In this document: positions 25,539 through 33,873 of the stretch, piece by piece
How positions within the stretch are numbered: position 1 is the first letter of the stretch
How the letters are laid out: each line of letters starts with the position of its first letter
From: Candidatus Eisenbacteria bacterium
GTDB taxonomy: Bacteria; Eisenbacteria; RBG-16-71-46; JACRLI01
Direction of reading: 5' to 3'
Assembly: GCA_016235265.1 (NCBI GenBank)
Contig: JACRLI010000030.1
Span: 28,797-92,796, forward strand
Length of the DNA stretch: 64,000 nt
Position numbers and translations under genes: made by a program
The notes under the pieces: generated by a model
The model's database searches: none
Seen by the model: only the letters and a program-made list of their open reading frames with translations
Told to the model about the DNA's origin: nothing

Positions 25539-27260
25539 TCAGTACCTCCAGCTCAGTCCCACCCGCGCCTGCGTGCTCGGCGTCAGGCCCCCGTGATTGC
25601 GCTCCACGGACAGGTTCAGGTACCCGCGGCGCATCAGTACCAGGTCCAGGTCGGCGCTTTCCCATCGGGCGTTGTCGTTCACGCCCACCAGCGGGTTCTC
25701 GGTGGTGCGCGAGCCGCCGGCGAACTCCAGGTGGCAGCCCATGACGGGGTCCAGGCCCAGGCCGAAGCTGCTGAACCGGGTGATCACGCCGGATCCGCTG
25801 GCGCGGCTGTAGCGCGCCCGCAGCGCGCCGTTCACGCGCCCGATGCGGTGGACCTCGGCGCTGGCCGACCCGCTGGTGAAGCGCTCGGCGCCACCGATGG
25901 CGCTGGTGCGGACGTCCCCGCCCACCCGCAGGTGCGAAAGTGGCTCAGCCGACACGCCCACCCACCCGCCCTGCCGGTAGCGATCGTCGAACTCGGTCTC
26001 CGGAGTCTCGCGGTCCCGGTACAGCCGGACATTGCGCCGGTTGTCGTAGCCGCCGCGCACCGACAGCGCCTGCGACGCGCGCACGTTCACCGTCAGGAAC
26101 GAGCTGGTGATGGAGAGCACCGACTGGCCCGGCGCGCGGCGCCAGCCGCGGTTGATGTCCACTTCCTGCGCCGCGAACACCGACAGCGCGCGATACATGT
26201 ACGAGCCCTGCGTGAACAGGAAGTCGCGGTTGGGCATGCCGCCCTGCTGCGAGAACACGACGCCGTTGGCCACCGACCACCGCCGCTCCGCCATCGGGGC
26301 CTGGTGCCATTCCACGAACCCGCCGGCCTCCACGATGTCGCTGGAAAGGCCCAGGTGCAGCGGCTCGGGCTGCGCGCCCACGAACACGCCGGTGCCGAAG
26401 CGCTCGCCGCGGAACTCCGCCAGCCCGCCGTCGAAGAGGCTGACCGGCGAGAGCGCGGCGGCGCTCTGGCGGCCCAGTGTGACCAGGTAACGCCCCCGGG
26501 TGTCGTGCGCGGTGAGGCTGAAGCGGTGGAAGCGGGACAGGTTGTCGCTGGTGGTGGCCCCCGAGACGCGCTGGAAGCTGGTGCGCCGGGCGCGCAGGTC
26601 CACCGCCACGTCCACGGGCGCGCCCCACATCTGGGTGCCGTCCAATCGCACGTCGAAACCCAGCTGGCTCAGCTTGCCGCTGCCCTGGGTGTCCACCAGC
26701 AGGTAGGCCAGTCCCACGCGGCCCTGCACGCGCGGCAACGTGGCGGACTTCCGGCCGCGCCCCTGCGCCGCGAGCGCCCCGCCCGCCGCCCCCGCGGAGT
26801 CGGCGGCCGCCAGGCCGTCCTGCGTCGGGGCCACGGGCCGCGGAGTGAACAGCGCGACGTCCCCGATCGCCACAGGGGTAAGCGTTCGCAGGGTGTCGCA
26901 CGCGGCGCGGTGCGAGGCCAGGAACGCCACGCGCAGCCACGCCACGCTGCGGGCCTGGCGCACCACGGTGAGCGTGTCCCCCACCGCCAACCCGTCCTTG
27001 CTGCCGGCCTCGACGTAGACCGAGGTGCCGGAAAGATAGGTCACCTTCGCGCTGGCCTTGGCGGGCGCGATGGGGGCCGCACCCTTTGCGGCGGCGGGCT
27101 TGGCGACCGCGGCACCCTTGGCCGCATGCGCGGGCGGCGCGGCAGCCAGGAGGAGCGCGAACACGAGCGTGGACGCGACCGTGGCCGCGAGCGTGGGCTG
27201 GTTCCAGCAGGCACGAACCTCTGCGGAATCGCGGCGGTTCGTCAGGCAGCCGGGCATCAT
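25539..27260 (-). CDS. Outer-membrane beta-barrel, last gene of the multihaem operon
   Basis: A 573-residue exported protein. After the signal peptide (ends AHAAK) and an Ala/Lys-rich linker comes a small SH3-like domain (~60-120, SGTSVYVEAGSKDGLAVGDTLTV). From ~180 on there is a series of amphipathic strands with frequent R/G turns, ending in the aromatic LSWRY typical of outer-membrane barrels. No CXXCH is present. Being the last gene of an operon with 20- and 63-haem cytochromes, it is a candidate porin sheath or anchor like MtrB/PioB, though without recognisable homology to them; this role is inferred. The start ATG 27260 overlaps the TGA of the 63-haem gene (ATGA, 27257-27260). Confidence 0.75.
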   Translation of the reverse strand: MMPGCLTNRRDSAEVRACWNQPTLAATVASTLVFALLLAAAPPAHAAKGAAVAKPAAAKGAAPIAPAKASAKVTYLSGTSVYVEAGSKDGLAVGDTLTVVRQARSVAWLRVAFLASHRAACDTLRTLTPVAIGDVALFTPRPVAPTQDGLAAADSAGAAGGALAAQGRGRKSATLPRVQGRVGLAYLLVDTQGSGKLSQLGFDVRLDGTQMWGAPVDVAVDLRARRTSFQRVSGATTSDNLSRFHRFSLTAHDTRGRYLVTLGRQSAAALSPVSLFDGGLAEFRGERFGTGVFVGAQPEPLHLGLSSDIVEAGGFVEWHQAPMAERRWSVANGVVFSQQGGMPNRDFLFTQGSYMYRALSVFAAQEVDINRGWRRAPGQSVLSITSSFLTVNVRASQALSVRGGYDNRRNVRLYRDRETPETEFDDRYRQGGWVGVSAEPLSHLRVGGDVRTSAIGGAERFTSGSASAEVHRIGRVNGALRARYSRASGSGVITRFSSFGLGLDPVMGCHLEFAGGSRTTENPLVGVNDNARWESADLDLVLMRRGYLNLSVERNHGGLTPSTQARVGLSWRY

Positions 27261-30200
27261 GAGCTCCCCCGCGGGTGGCAGGAGTAGCAGGCGGCGCTGT
27301 CGTAGCGATAGCCGGACACACCGGTGTGATGCGAATTGGTGACAGTCTGCGCGTGGCACTTGAAGCAGCTGAACACCGCGAAATTAGTGGCCACGGTGTG
27401 ACAGTCCGAGCACTGGGCCCATCGGTTCAGGTGCTTCCCGGAGTAGATCGGGAAGTACCGGCTGTCGTGGTTGAACGTGGAGGGCGCCCACGCCGTGGTG
27501 TTGTGGCACGAGGTGCAGGTGGTCGGGAACCCGGCCGTCCGGTGGGCCGGGCTGGTGGACGCGTTGTAGTTCGACACGTGGCACGCGTAGCAGTCCTTCG
27601 ACGGCTTCACCACCCACGGGGTGCCGTGGCACTGCACGCAGGTCGCGGTCACGTGCGACCCGGTGAGCGGGAACGCCGTGGTGGAGTGGCTGAAGCTGCC
27701 CCCGCCCCACGAGGTCGGGCTGTGGCACGTGGCGCACGTGGTCGGGATGCCGCTGCTCGCGTGCGGCGGGCTGGTGGTGCCGTCGTAGTCCGCCCGGTGG
27801 CACGCGTAGCAGTCGGTGGACGGCGACACCCTCCACGGGGCGCCGTGGCACTGCACGCACGCGGTGGTGGTGTGCGAGCCCACCAGGGTGAAGCCGGTGG
27901 TGGCGTGGTTGAATGTCCCGCCCGGCCAGCCGCTGGTGGTATGGCACGTGGAGCACAGCGTCTGGATCCCGCTCAGCGCGTGCGGCGGGGCGGTTGTGGC
28001 GTCGTACTTGGACTTGTGGCACGCGAAGCAGTCGGTGGACATGCCCACCTTCCACGGGGTGCCGTGGCACTGCACGCAGGTGTTGGCGGCGTGCGCGCCG
28101 GTGAGCGCGAAGCCGGTGCTGGCGTGGTTGAACGTCCCGTCTCCCCAGCTGGTGGTGTTGTGACAGGTGGTGCACGTGGTCGGCAGGCCACCCGCGACGT
28201 GCGGCGGGCTCGCGGCGGCGGTGTAGTCCGTCCGGTGGCACGAGTAGCAGTCCGTGGCCATGCCCACCTTCCACGGGCTGCCGTGGCAGGTGGCGCACTG
28301 CACCGCGACGTGCGCGCCGGTGAGCGCGAACGGCGTGGTGGAGTGGTTGAACGTGCCCGGCTTCCAGGCCGTCGTGGTGTTGCAGCCGGTGCAGTTGGTC
28401 TGGATCGCGCTGGTGGCGTGCGGCGGCGTGGACGTGGCGTCGTACTTGGACTTGTGGCACGAGTAGCAGTCGGTGGACATGCCCACCTTCCACGGGGTGC
28501 CGTGGCACTGCACGCAGGTGTTGGCGGCGTGCGCGCCGGTGAGCGCGAAACCGGTGCTGGCGTGGTTGAAGGACCCGTCTCCCCAGCTGGTGGTGTTGTG
28601 ACAGGTGGTGCACGTGGTCGGCAGGCCACCCGCGACGTGCGGCGGGCTCGCGGCGGCGGTGTAGTCCGCCCGGTGGCACGAGTAGCAGTCCATGGCCATG
28701 CCCGTCTTCCACGGCGTGCCGTGGCAGGTGACGCACTGCACCGCGGTGTGCGCCCCGGTGAGCGGGAACGGCGTGCCGGAGTGATTGAAGCCGGTCGGCT
28801 TCCACGCCGCGGTGACGTGGCAGCCGGCGCAGTTGGTCTGGATCCCGCTGCTGGCGTGCGGCGGCGCGGCCGTCACGTCGTAGTTGCTCTTGTGGCACGA
28901 GTAGCAGTCGGCCGCCGGCTTGGCCGTCCACGGACTGCCGTGGCACTGCGTGCACTGGGTGGCCAGGTGCGCACCGCTCAGCGGGAACGCGGTGGCCTGG
29001 TGGTTGAATGACGAGGGCTTCCACGCGGCCGTGCCGTGGCACGAGACGCAGGTGGTGGGGAACCCGCTGCTCACGTGGGCCGGGCTCGCGGTGGCGTCGA
29101 AGTCCGGCTTGTGGCACGAGTAGCAGTCGCTGGACATGCCCGTCTTCCACGGCGTCCCGTGGCAGGTGACACAGCCCACGCCCGCGTGCGAGCCGGTCAG
29201 CGGGAATGGCGTGGTGGAATGGTTGAAGTTCGACGGCTTCCACGCCGCGGTGGTGTGGCAACCGGCGCAGGCCGTCTGCAGGCCGCTGCTGGCGTGCGGT
29301 GGTGTGGCCGTGGCGTCGTAGTTCCCCTTGTGGCACGAGTAGCAGTCGGCCGCCGGCTTGGACACCCATGGCGTGCCGTGACACTGGGTGCACTGAGCGG
29401 CCAGGTGCGCCCCGCTCAACGGGAATGCCGTGGCCGCGTGGTTGAAGGTCGAGGGCGTCCAGGAGCCCGTGGTGTGGCACGTGGCGCAGATGGTCGGGAG
29501 CCCGCTGGAGGCGTGTGCCGGGCTCTTCGTGGCGTCATAGGTGGTCTTGTGGCACGAGTAGCAGTCCGTGGACATTCCCACCCTCCACGGCGAGCCGTGG
29601 CAGGTGGCGCACTGCACCGCGGCGTGCGCCCCGGTGAGGGCGAACGGCGTGGTGGAGTGGTTGAATGTGCCGCCCGCGTAGCTGCTCGTGTTGTGGCACG
29701 TCGCGCAGGTGGTCTGGATCCCGCTCGCGGCGTGCGGCGGGCTGGCCGTGCCGTCGTAGTTCGACTTGTGGCACGAGTAGCAGTCCGTGGACATGCCCAC
29801 CTTCCACGGCGTGCCGTGGCAGGTGGCGCACTCCGTGGCCACGTGCGCCCCGGTGAGCGGGAACGGCGTGGTGGAGTGGTTGAACGTGCCGCCCGCGTAG
29901 CTCGCCGTGGTGTGGCAGGAGGTGCAGTTGGTCTGGATGCCGCTGCTGGCGTGTGGCGGCGCCGCCGTGCCGTCGTAATTGGACTTGTGGCACGTGTAAC
30001 AGTCCTTCGCCGGCCGGGCCACCCACGGGCTGCCGTGGCACTGCGTGCACTGCGTGGCGACGTGCGCCCCGCTCAGCGGGAATGCGGTGGCGGCGTGGTT
30101 GAACGCCGAGCCCTTCCAGGCGGTCGTCCCGTGGCACATGACGCAGTTCGTCGGGAAGCCCGAGGCCACGTGGTTGGGGTTGGTGACGCCGTTATAGTCG

Positions 30201-32044
30201 CTCCGGTGGCACGAGTAGCAATCGGTGGACATGCCCGTCTTCCAGGGCGAGCCGTGACAGTCCGCGCACTGCGCCGCGGTGTGCGCCCCGCTCAGCGGGA
30301 AGCGGGTGGACGAGTGGTCGAACGTGGCGGTCAGGAAGCTGGCCGTGGTGTGGCAAGTGGCGCAGGTGGTCTGGATCCCGCTGCTGGCGTGCGGCGGCGT
30401 CTTCGTCGCGTCGTAGCGGTTCCGGTGGCACGAGTAGCAGTCCGTGGCCGGGACCGCTTTCCAAGGGCTTCCGTGGCAGTTGGAGCACTGCACCGAGGAG
30501 TGCGAGCCGCTGAGCGCGAAGCCGGTGGCAGCGTGGTCGAACGAGCCGTTGCCCCACGCGGTGGTGGTGTGGCAGGTGGCGCAGTTCGTCGGGATCCCGC
30601 CCGCGGCGTGCGGCGGGCTCTTGGTGGCCTCGTAGGTGGGCCGGTGGCATGAGTAGCAATCCATGGACATCGAGGTCTTCCACGGGTTGCCGTGACAGTC
30701 CACGCACTGCGCCGCCCGGTGCGCGCCCACCAGCGCGAAGCGGGTGGTGGCGTGGTCGAAGGTGCCACTGGCCCACGCGGTGGGCGAGTGACAGGTGGTG
30801 CAATTCGTCTGGATGCCGCTGGAGGCGTGCGGCGGCGTCTTGGTGGCGTCGTAGGCCGCCTTGTGGCACGAGAAGCATTCCAGCGAGGGCGCGGGCTTCC
30901 ACGGGGTTCCGTGGCACTGCGAGCACTGCACCGGCGCGTGCGAGCCCTGGAGCGGGAAGCGTGTCACCGAGTGGTCGAAGGTGGCGCCCGCCCAGGCGGC
31001 GGTGGTGTGGCAGGTGGCGCACGTGGTGGGCAGGTTGCCGGTGACGTGCGGCGGGCTGCTGGTGGTCTCGAAGTCCGGCCGGTGGCACGAGTAGCACTCC
31101 AGGGACGGGCTCACCTTCCACGGGGCGCCGTGGCACTGCGCGCACTGCGCGGCGCTGTGGCCGCCGCTCAGCGGGAAGCGCGTGCCGGCGTGGTTGAACG
31201 TGGCGCCTGCCCAACCGCCGGTGTTGTGGCAGGTGGCGCAGGCGGTGGACAGCCCGGCGGACTGGTGCGGCGGCGTGGCCGTCGCGTCGTACTTCGCCTT
31301 GTGGCAGGAGTAGCAGTCGGTGGACGGCGTCACCTTCCACGGGGCGCCGTGGCAGGTGACGCACAGCGCCTGCGAGTGCTGGCCGGTCAGCGCGAACTGG
31401 GTGGCGTTGTGGTCGAACTGCGCGGGCTTCCACGCTACGGCGTTGTGGCACTGCAGGCAGTTCGTGGGCAGGCCCGAGACGGCGTGGGCCGGCGCGGTGG
31501 TGGCCTGGAAGTCCGCCTTGTGACAGCTGATGCACTCCGCGCGGGCGCCCGCGTAGCGCAGCTGGCCCTGGGCCGCGCCCGGGTGGCAGGACTCGCAATC
31601 CACGCCCGCGTGCGCGCCGGCGAGCGGGAAGCGCGTCTGCTGGTGCATGCGCACCATCACGGCGCGGTCGCTGAACGAGCGCGCGGTGTGGCAGCGCGCG
31701 CAGTGGGCCCCGAACTCGCCCCGGTGGACATCCTGGTGGCAGGTGGCGCACTGGGTGTTCTGCTTGGCGAACTCCAGCGACTTGTGGCAGGACGTGCAGG
31801 TGGCAGAGGCGTGCGCGCCGGTGAGCGCGAATCCCGAGCGCGTGAGCCTGGCGTGGTCGAATTCCTTCCCGATCCGCGCGGGCTTCCACCCCTGCTCCGC
31901 GTGACACATCGAGCAGTCGCCCCGGTACTCGCCGTGCGGGTACGGAACCTCCTCTGCGGCGCTCGCCAGCAGCGCGACCGCCACCAGCAGCAGCACCAGG
32001 ATCCCCGCGGTGCGCGCCGTGCTCGGGACGTCGGGAGACTTCAC
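27257..32044 (-). CDS. Giant multihaem c-type cytochrome with 63 CXXCH motifs
   Basis: A 1595-residue exported polypeptide. A signal peptide (~10-30, hydrophobic LVLLLVAVALLASAAEE) is followed by 63 CXXCH haem sites, counted directly, plus one broken site CTGCN. Haems 1-6 are irregular. From about haem 7 to haem 60 there are about 18 tandem units of ~73 residues with three haems each: a CATCH-type site, a CATCHG-PW site and a DCYSCH site. His residues at F-N-H and G-A-H are spaced as likely distal ligands. This is one haem per ~25 residues, the density of a molecular wire. It probably lies across or outside the outer membrane and carries electrons to outside acceptors; this is inferred from haem content and operon. 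GTG 32044 overlaps the stop of the 20-haem gene by 4 bp (GTGA). Confidence 0.9.
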   Translation of the reverse strand: MKSPDVPSTARTAGILVLLLVAVALLASAAEEVPYPHGEYRGDCSMCHAEQGWKPARIGKEFDHARLTRSGFALTGAHASATCTSCHKSLEFAKQNTQCATCHQDVHRGEFGAHCARCHTARSFSDRAVMVRMHQQTRFPLAGAHAGVDCESCHPGAAQGQLRYAGARAECISCHKADFQATTAPAHAVSGLPTNCLQCHNAVAWKPAQFDHNATQFALTGQHSQALCVTCHGAPWKVTPSTDCYSCHKAKYDATATPPHQSAGLSTACATCHNTGGWAGATFNHAGTRFPLSGGHSAAQCAQCHGAPWKVSPSLECYSCHRPDFETTSSPPHVTGNLPTTCATCHTTAAWAGATFDHSVTRFPLQGSHAPVQCSQCHGTPWKPAPSLECFSCHKAAYDATKTPPHASSGIQTNCTTCHSPTAWASGTFDHATTRFALVGAHRAAQCVDCHGNPWKTSMSMDCYSCHRPTYEATKSPPHAAGGIPTNCATCHTTTAWGNGSFDHAATGFALSGSHSSVQCSNCHGSPWKAVPATDCYSCHRNRYDATKTPPHASSGIQTTCATCHTTASFLTATFDHSSTRFPLSGAHTAAQCADCHGSPWKTGMSTDCYSCHRSDYNGVTNPNHVASGFPTNCVMCHGTTAWKGSAFNHAATAFPLSGAHVATQCTQCHGSPWVARPAKDCYTCHKSNYDGTAAPPHASSGIQTNCTSCHTTASYAGGTFNHSTTPFPLTGAHVATECATCHGTPWKVGMSTDCYSCHKSNYDGTASPPHAASGIQTTCATCHNTSSYAGGTFNHSTTPFALTGAHAAVQCATCHGSPWRVGMSTDCYSCHKTTYDATKSPAHASSGLPTICATCHTTGSWTPSTFNHAATAFPLSGAHLAAQCTQCHGTPWVSKPAADCYSCHKGNYDATATPPHASSGLQTACAGCHTTAAWKPSNFNHSTTPFPLTGSHAGVGCVTCHGTPWKTGMSSDCYSCHKPDFDATASPAHVSSGFPTTCVSCHGTAAWKPSSFNHQATAFPLSGAHLATQCTQCHGSPWTAKPAADCYSCHKSNYDVTAAPPHASSGIQTNCAGCHVTAAWKPTGFNHSGTPFPLTGAHTAVQCVTCHGTPWKTGMAMDCYSCHRADYTAAASPPHVAGGLPTTCTTCHNTTSWGDGSFNHASTGFALTGAHAANTCVQCHGTPWKVGMSTDCYSCHKSKYDATSTPPHATSAIQTNCTGCNTTTAWKPGTFNHSTTPFALTGAHVAVQCATCHGSPWKVGMATDCYSCHRTDYTAAASPPHVAGGLPTTCTTCHNTTSWGDGTFNHASTGFALTGAHAANTCVQCHGTPWKVGMSTDCFACHKSKYDATTAPPHALSGIQTLCSTCHTTSGWPGGTFNHATTGFTLVGSHTTTACVQCHGAPWRVSPSTDCYACHRADYDGTTSPPHASSGIPTTCATCHSPTSWGGGSFSHSTTAFPLTGSHVTATCVQCHGTPWVVKPSKDCYACHVSNYNASTSPAHRTAGFPTTCTSCHNTTAWAPSTFNHDSRYFPIYSGKHLNRWAQCSDCHTVATNFAVFSCFKCHAQTVTNSHHTGVSGYRYDSAACYSCHPRGSS
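28001..28698 (-). repeat. Recent segmental duplication within the 63-haem gene
   Basis: 28001-28260 and 28439-28698 are nearly identical (about nine differences in 260 bp). The offset is 438 bp, exactly two of the 219-bp, three-haem units. The other units of the gene are alike in protein but much more different in DNA. Confidence 0.85.
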
Positions 32045-33873
32045 GGTTGGCCTCCGGGTGAGCGCGACGTCCGGGGGGACGGACGACTGACGATGATGTT
32101 CCCGCCGGGGCCCTTCTGAACGGTGTGGCAGTCCTCGCAGCGGGATGGAAGCGGACGGTAGACGGCGATCATCTGGCCCCTGGCCCCGCGGACCTTCCGG
32201 TGACATTGCGCGCACGCCACCTTCGCGTGCGCCCCGCCCAGCTTGAAGGCGGCGTCCCGGTCGTGGTCGAAGCGGGCGGCGGGCGCGAAGGCATCGAGCC
32301 CGTGACAGGCGTCGCATGCGTCCCCGGCGATCTTCGGCAGGCGCGACTTGCGCCCGGCAAACTGGTCCCCGTGCGGGGTCTGGTGGCAGCCGGCGCACGC
32401 GGTGGGTGTGTCGGAGACGAAGATGGCCGGCTCCCGGACGCCCTTGAGCGTGGAGGCCGGGCGCGGCGCCTTGAGATCCGTGTGGCAGCCCAGGCACGGC
32501 ACCGCACGGTGCGCGCCGTCGAGCGCATAGCCGTAGGCGGTGTGCTCGGCCATGCTCAGCATGGCGGGCACAAACCCCTGCATGGTGTGGCACGCGCGGC
32601 AGCCGTCGCGCTGCGCGTGCCGCCCGCCCACCGCGAAACGGCCCTGGTGCGGGTCGGCGTGGCACTCGGTGCACACCGCGTGGCCGGGGCGGATCAGCAC
32701 CCTGGAGCTCCCCAGGCGCGCCAGGTCCGCCGGCGTCGCGCCGCGCGTGTGGCAACCCGCGCAGGCGGCCTTCAGGTGACGTCCTTCCAGCGGGTAGCTG
32801 CTGGCCTGGTGCGCGGCAAGCGGATAGGTCGCCGGCAGCCAGCCCTTCTCATTGTGGCAGCCGGAGCAGTCAGCCGGCTTTCCCGCCAGCAGGCCCTGCC
32901 CGCCGTGGGCATCCTTGTGGCAGGACATGCAACGCGCAAACTGCGGCCGCTCCCCCCACGCCGTCTTCCGGTCGTGGCACTTGGCGCACTCCAGTTCCCC
33001 GTGCTTGCCCTTGAGCGCGAAGCGGGTGCGGTCGTGGTCGAAGTTGCGCTTGTCCACCTGGTGGAAGCTCTGCGGGTTGTGGCAGCGCGAGCAGTTCCCC
33101 GCGAAGCGGCCGGCGTGCGCGTCCTTGTGGCACGGCGCGCAGTCGGCGAAGGCGGCGGTCTTGAAGCGCAGCGAGCCCGCGGGCACCTCGGCCGCCGGGC
33201 GGGACGCGGCGCCCCCCCCGGCACCCTTCGCCCCGGTGTGGCAGGATGCGCAGGCGGTGGTGACGTGCTTGCCGGACAGCGCGAACTTGCTCTTCGCGTG
33301 GTCGAAGCCGCGGGCCGGCTTCCAGGCGGTCTGCGCGTGGCAGTTCTGGCAGTCGTTGCCCAGGTCGTGGGAGTGCGGGTCCGCGTGGCAGGCGGCGCAG
33401 GCGCGCTCCATGCCCAGCCACGAGCGCGCGTGGTCCTTCTGGCGCATCAGCGCCGTGGCGCCGGACTTCTGCAGCCGCGGCACGTGGCACTTGCGGCACT
33501 CCAGGCTGTCGTGGCGCCCCTCCAGGACGAAGCCGGCGCGCCGGTGGTCGAACTTCTCGGGAGAACCCTCCTCCCAGCGCACCAGGTCGAAGTCCCGGCC
33601 GGCGTGGTCCGGGTGGCACTTGGCACACGCGGTGTTCTGAAGCTTCGCGTGCAGCCCGCGGCCGCGCGCCTTGAGCCACTCGATCTCGGTGTGGCACTCG
33701 AGGCACTTGGAGTCCGAAACGCCCGCGCCCTTCTCGTGGCACTTGAAGCAGTTCCCCACCCCTTCCAGCGCACGGTGCGCGTTGCTCAGCGGCCCCGGCG
33801 AAATCTGGGACCGCGAGCTGCGCGGGAAGAGAGCCAGGGAGACCAGCGAGACCACGATCAGTGTTCTCCTCAT
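32041..33873 (-). CDS. Exported multihaem c-type cytochrome with 20 CXXCH motifs
   Basis: A 610-residue exported cytochrome with a signal peptide (~1-22) and 20 CXXCH sites counted from CFKCH to CEDCH. The haem spacing is irregular but repeats a layout of C-x-x-C-H then F-D-H-x-R-x-x-F-x-L-x-G-x-H, as in the cytochrome c7/c3 family and NrfB/doubled-CXXCH proteins. It shares that unit with the 63-haem protein, so both probably came from the same ancestor. A likely role is the periplasmic or membrane-side relay that hands electrons to the 63-haem wire. ATG 33873 overlaps the stop of the FeS-flavoprotein gene (ATGA, 33870-33873), and its own stop overlaps the next start, so the three genes are tightly coupled. 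Confidence 0.9.
   Translation of the reverse strand: MRRTLIVVSLVSLALFPRSSRSQISPGPLSNAHRALEGVGNCFKCHEKGAGVSDSKCLECHTEIEWLKARGRGLHAKLQNTACAKCHPDHAGRDFDLVRWEEGSPEKFDHRRAGFVLEGRHDSLECRKCHVPRLQKSGATALMRQKDHARSWLGMERACAACHADPHSHDLGNDCQNCHAQTAWKPARGFDHAKSKFALSGKHVTTACASCHTGAKGAGGGAASRPAAEVPAGSLRFKTAAFADCAPCHKDAHAGRFAGNCSRCHNPQSFHQVDKRNFDHDRTRFALKGKHGELECAKCHDRKTAWGERPQFARCMSCHKDAHGGQGLLAGKPADCSGCHNEKGWLPATYPLAAHQASSYPLEGRHLKAACAGCHTRGATPADLARLGSSRVLIRPGHAVCTECHADPHQGRFAVGGRHAQRDGCRACHTMQGFVPAMLSMAEHTAYGYALDGAHRAVPCLGCHTDLKAPRPASTLKGVREPAIFVSDTPTACAGCHQTPHGDQFAGRKSRLPKIAGDACDACHGLDAFAPAARFDHDRDAAFKLGGAHAKVACAQCHRKVRGARGQMIAVYRPLPSRCEDCHTVQKGPGGNIIVSRPSPRTSRSPGGQP

Noticed and set aside
27500-31900. 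Regularly spaced repeats that could be taken for a CRISPR or satellite array
   Set aside because: The period is 219 bp, in frame, with three CXXCH codon sets per unit; it is coding.
27275-32119. Long plus-strand frames with regular Val/Arg/Ala repeats opposite the 63-haem gene
   Set aside because: The repetition is a mirror of the CXXCH coding repeats; no start signals or domains.
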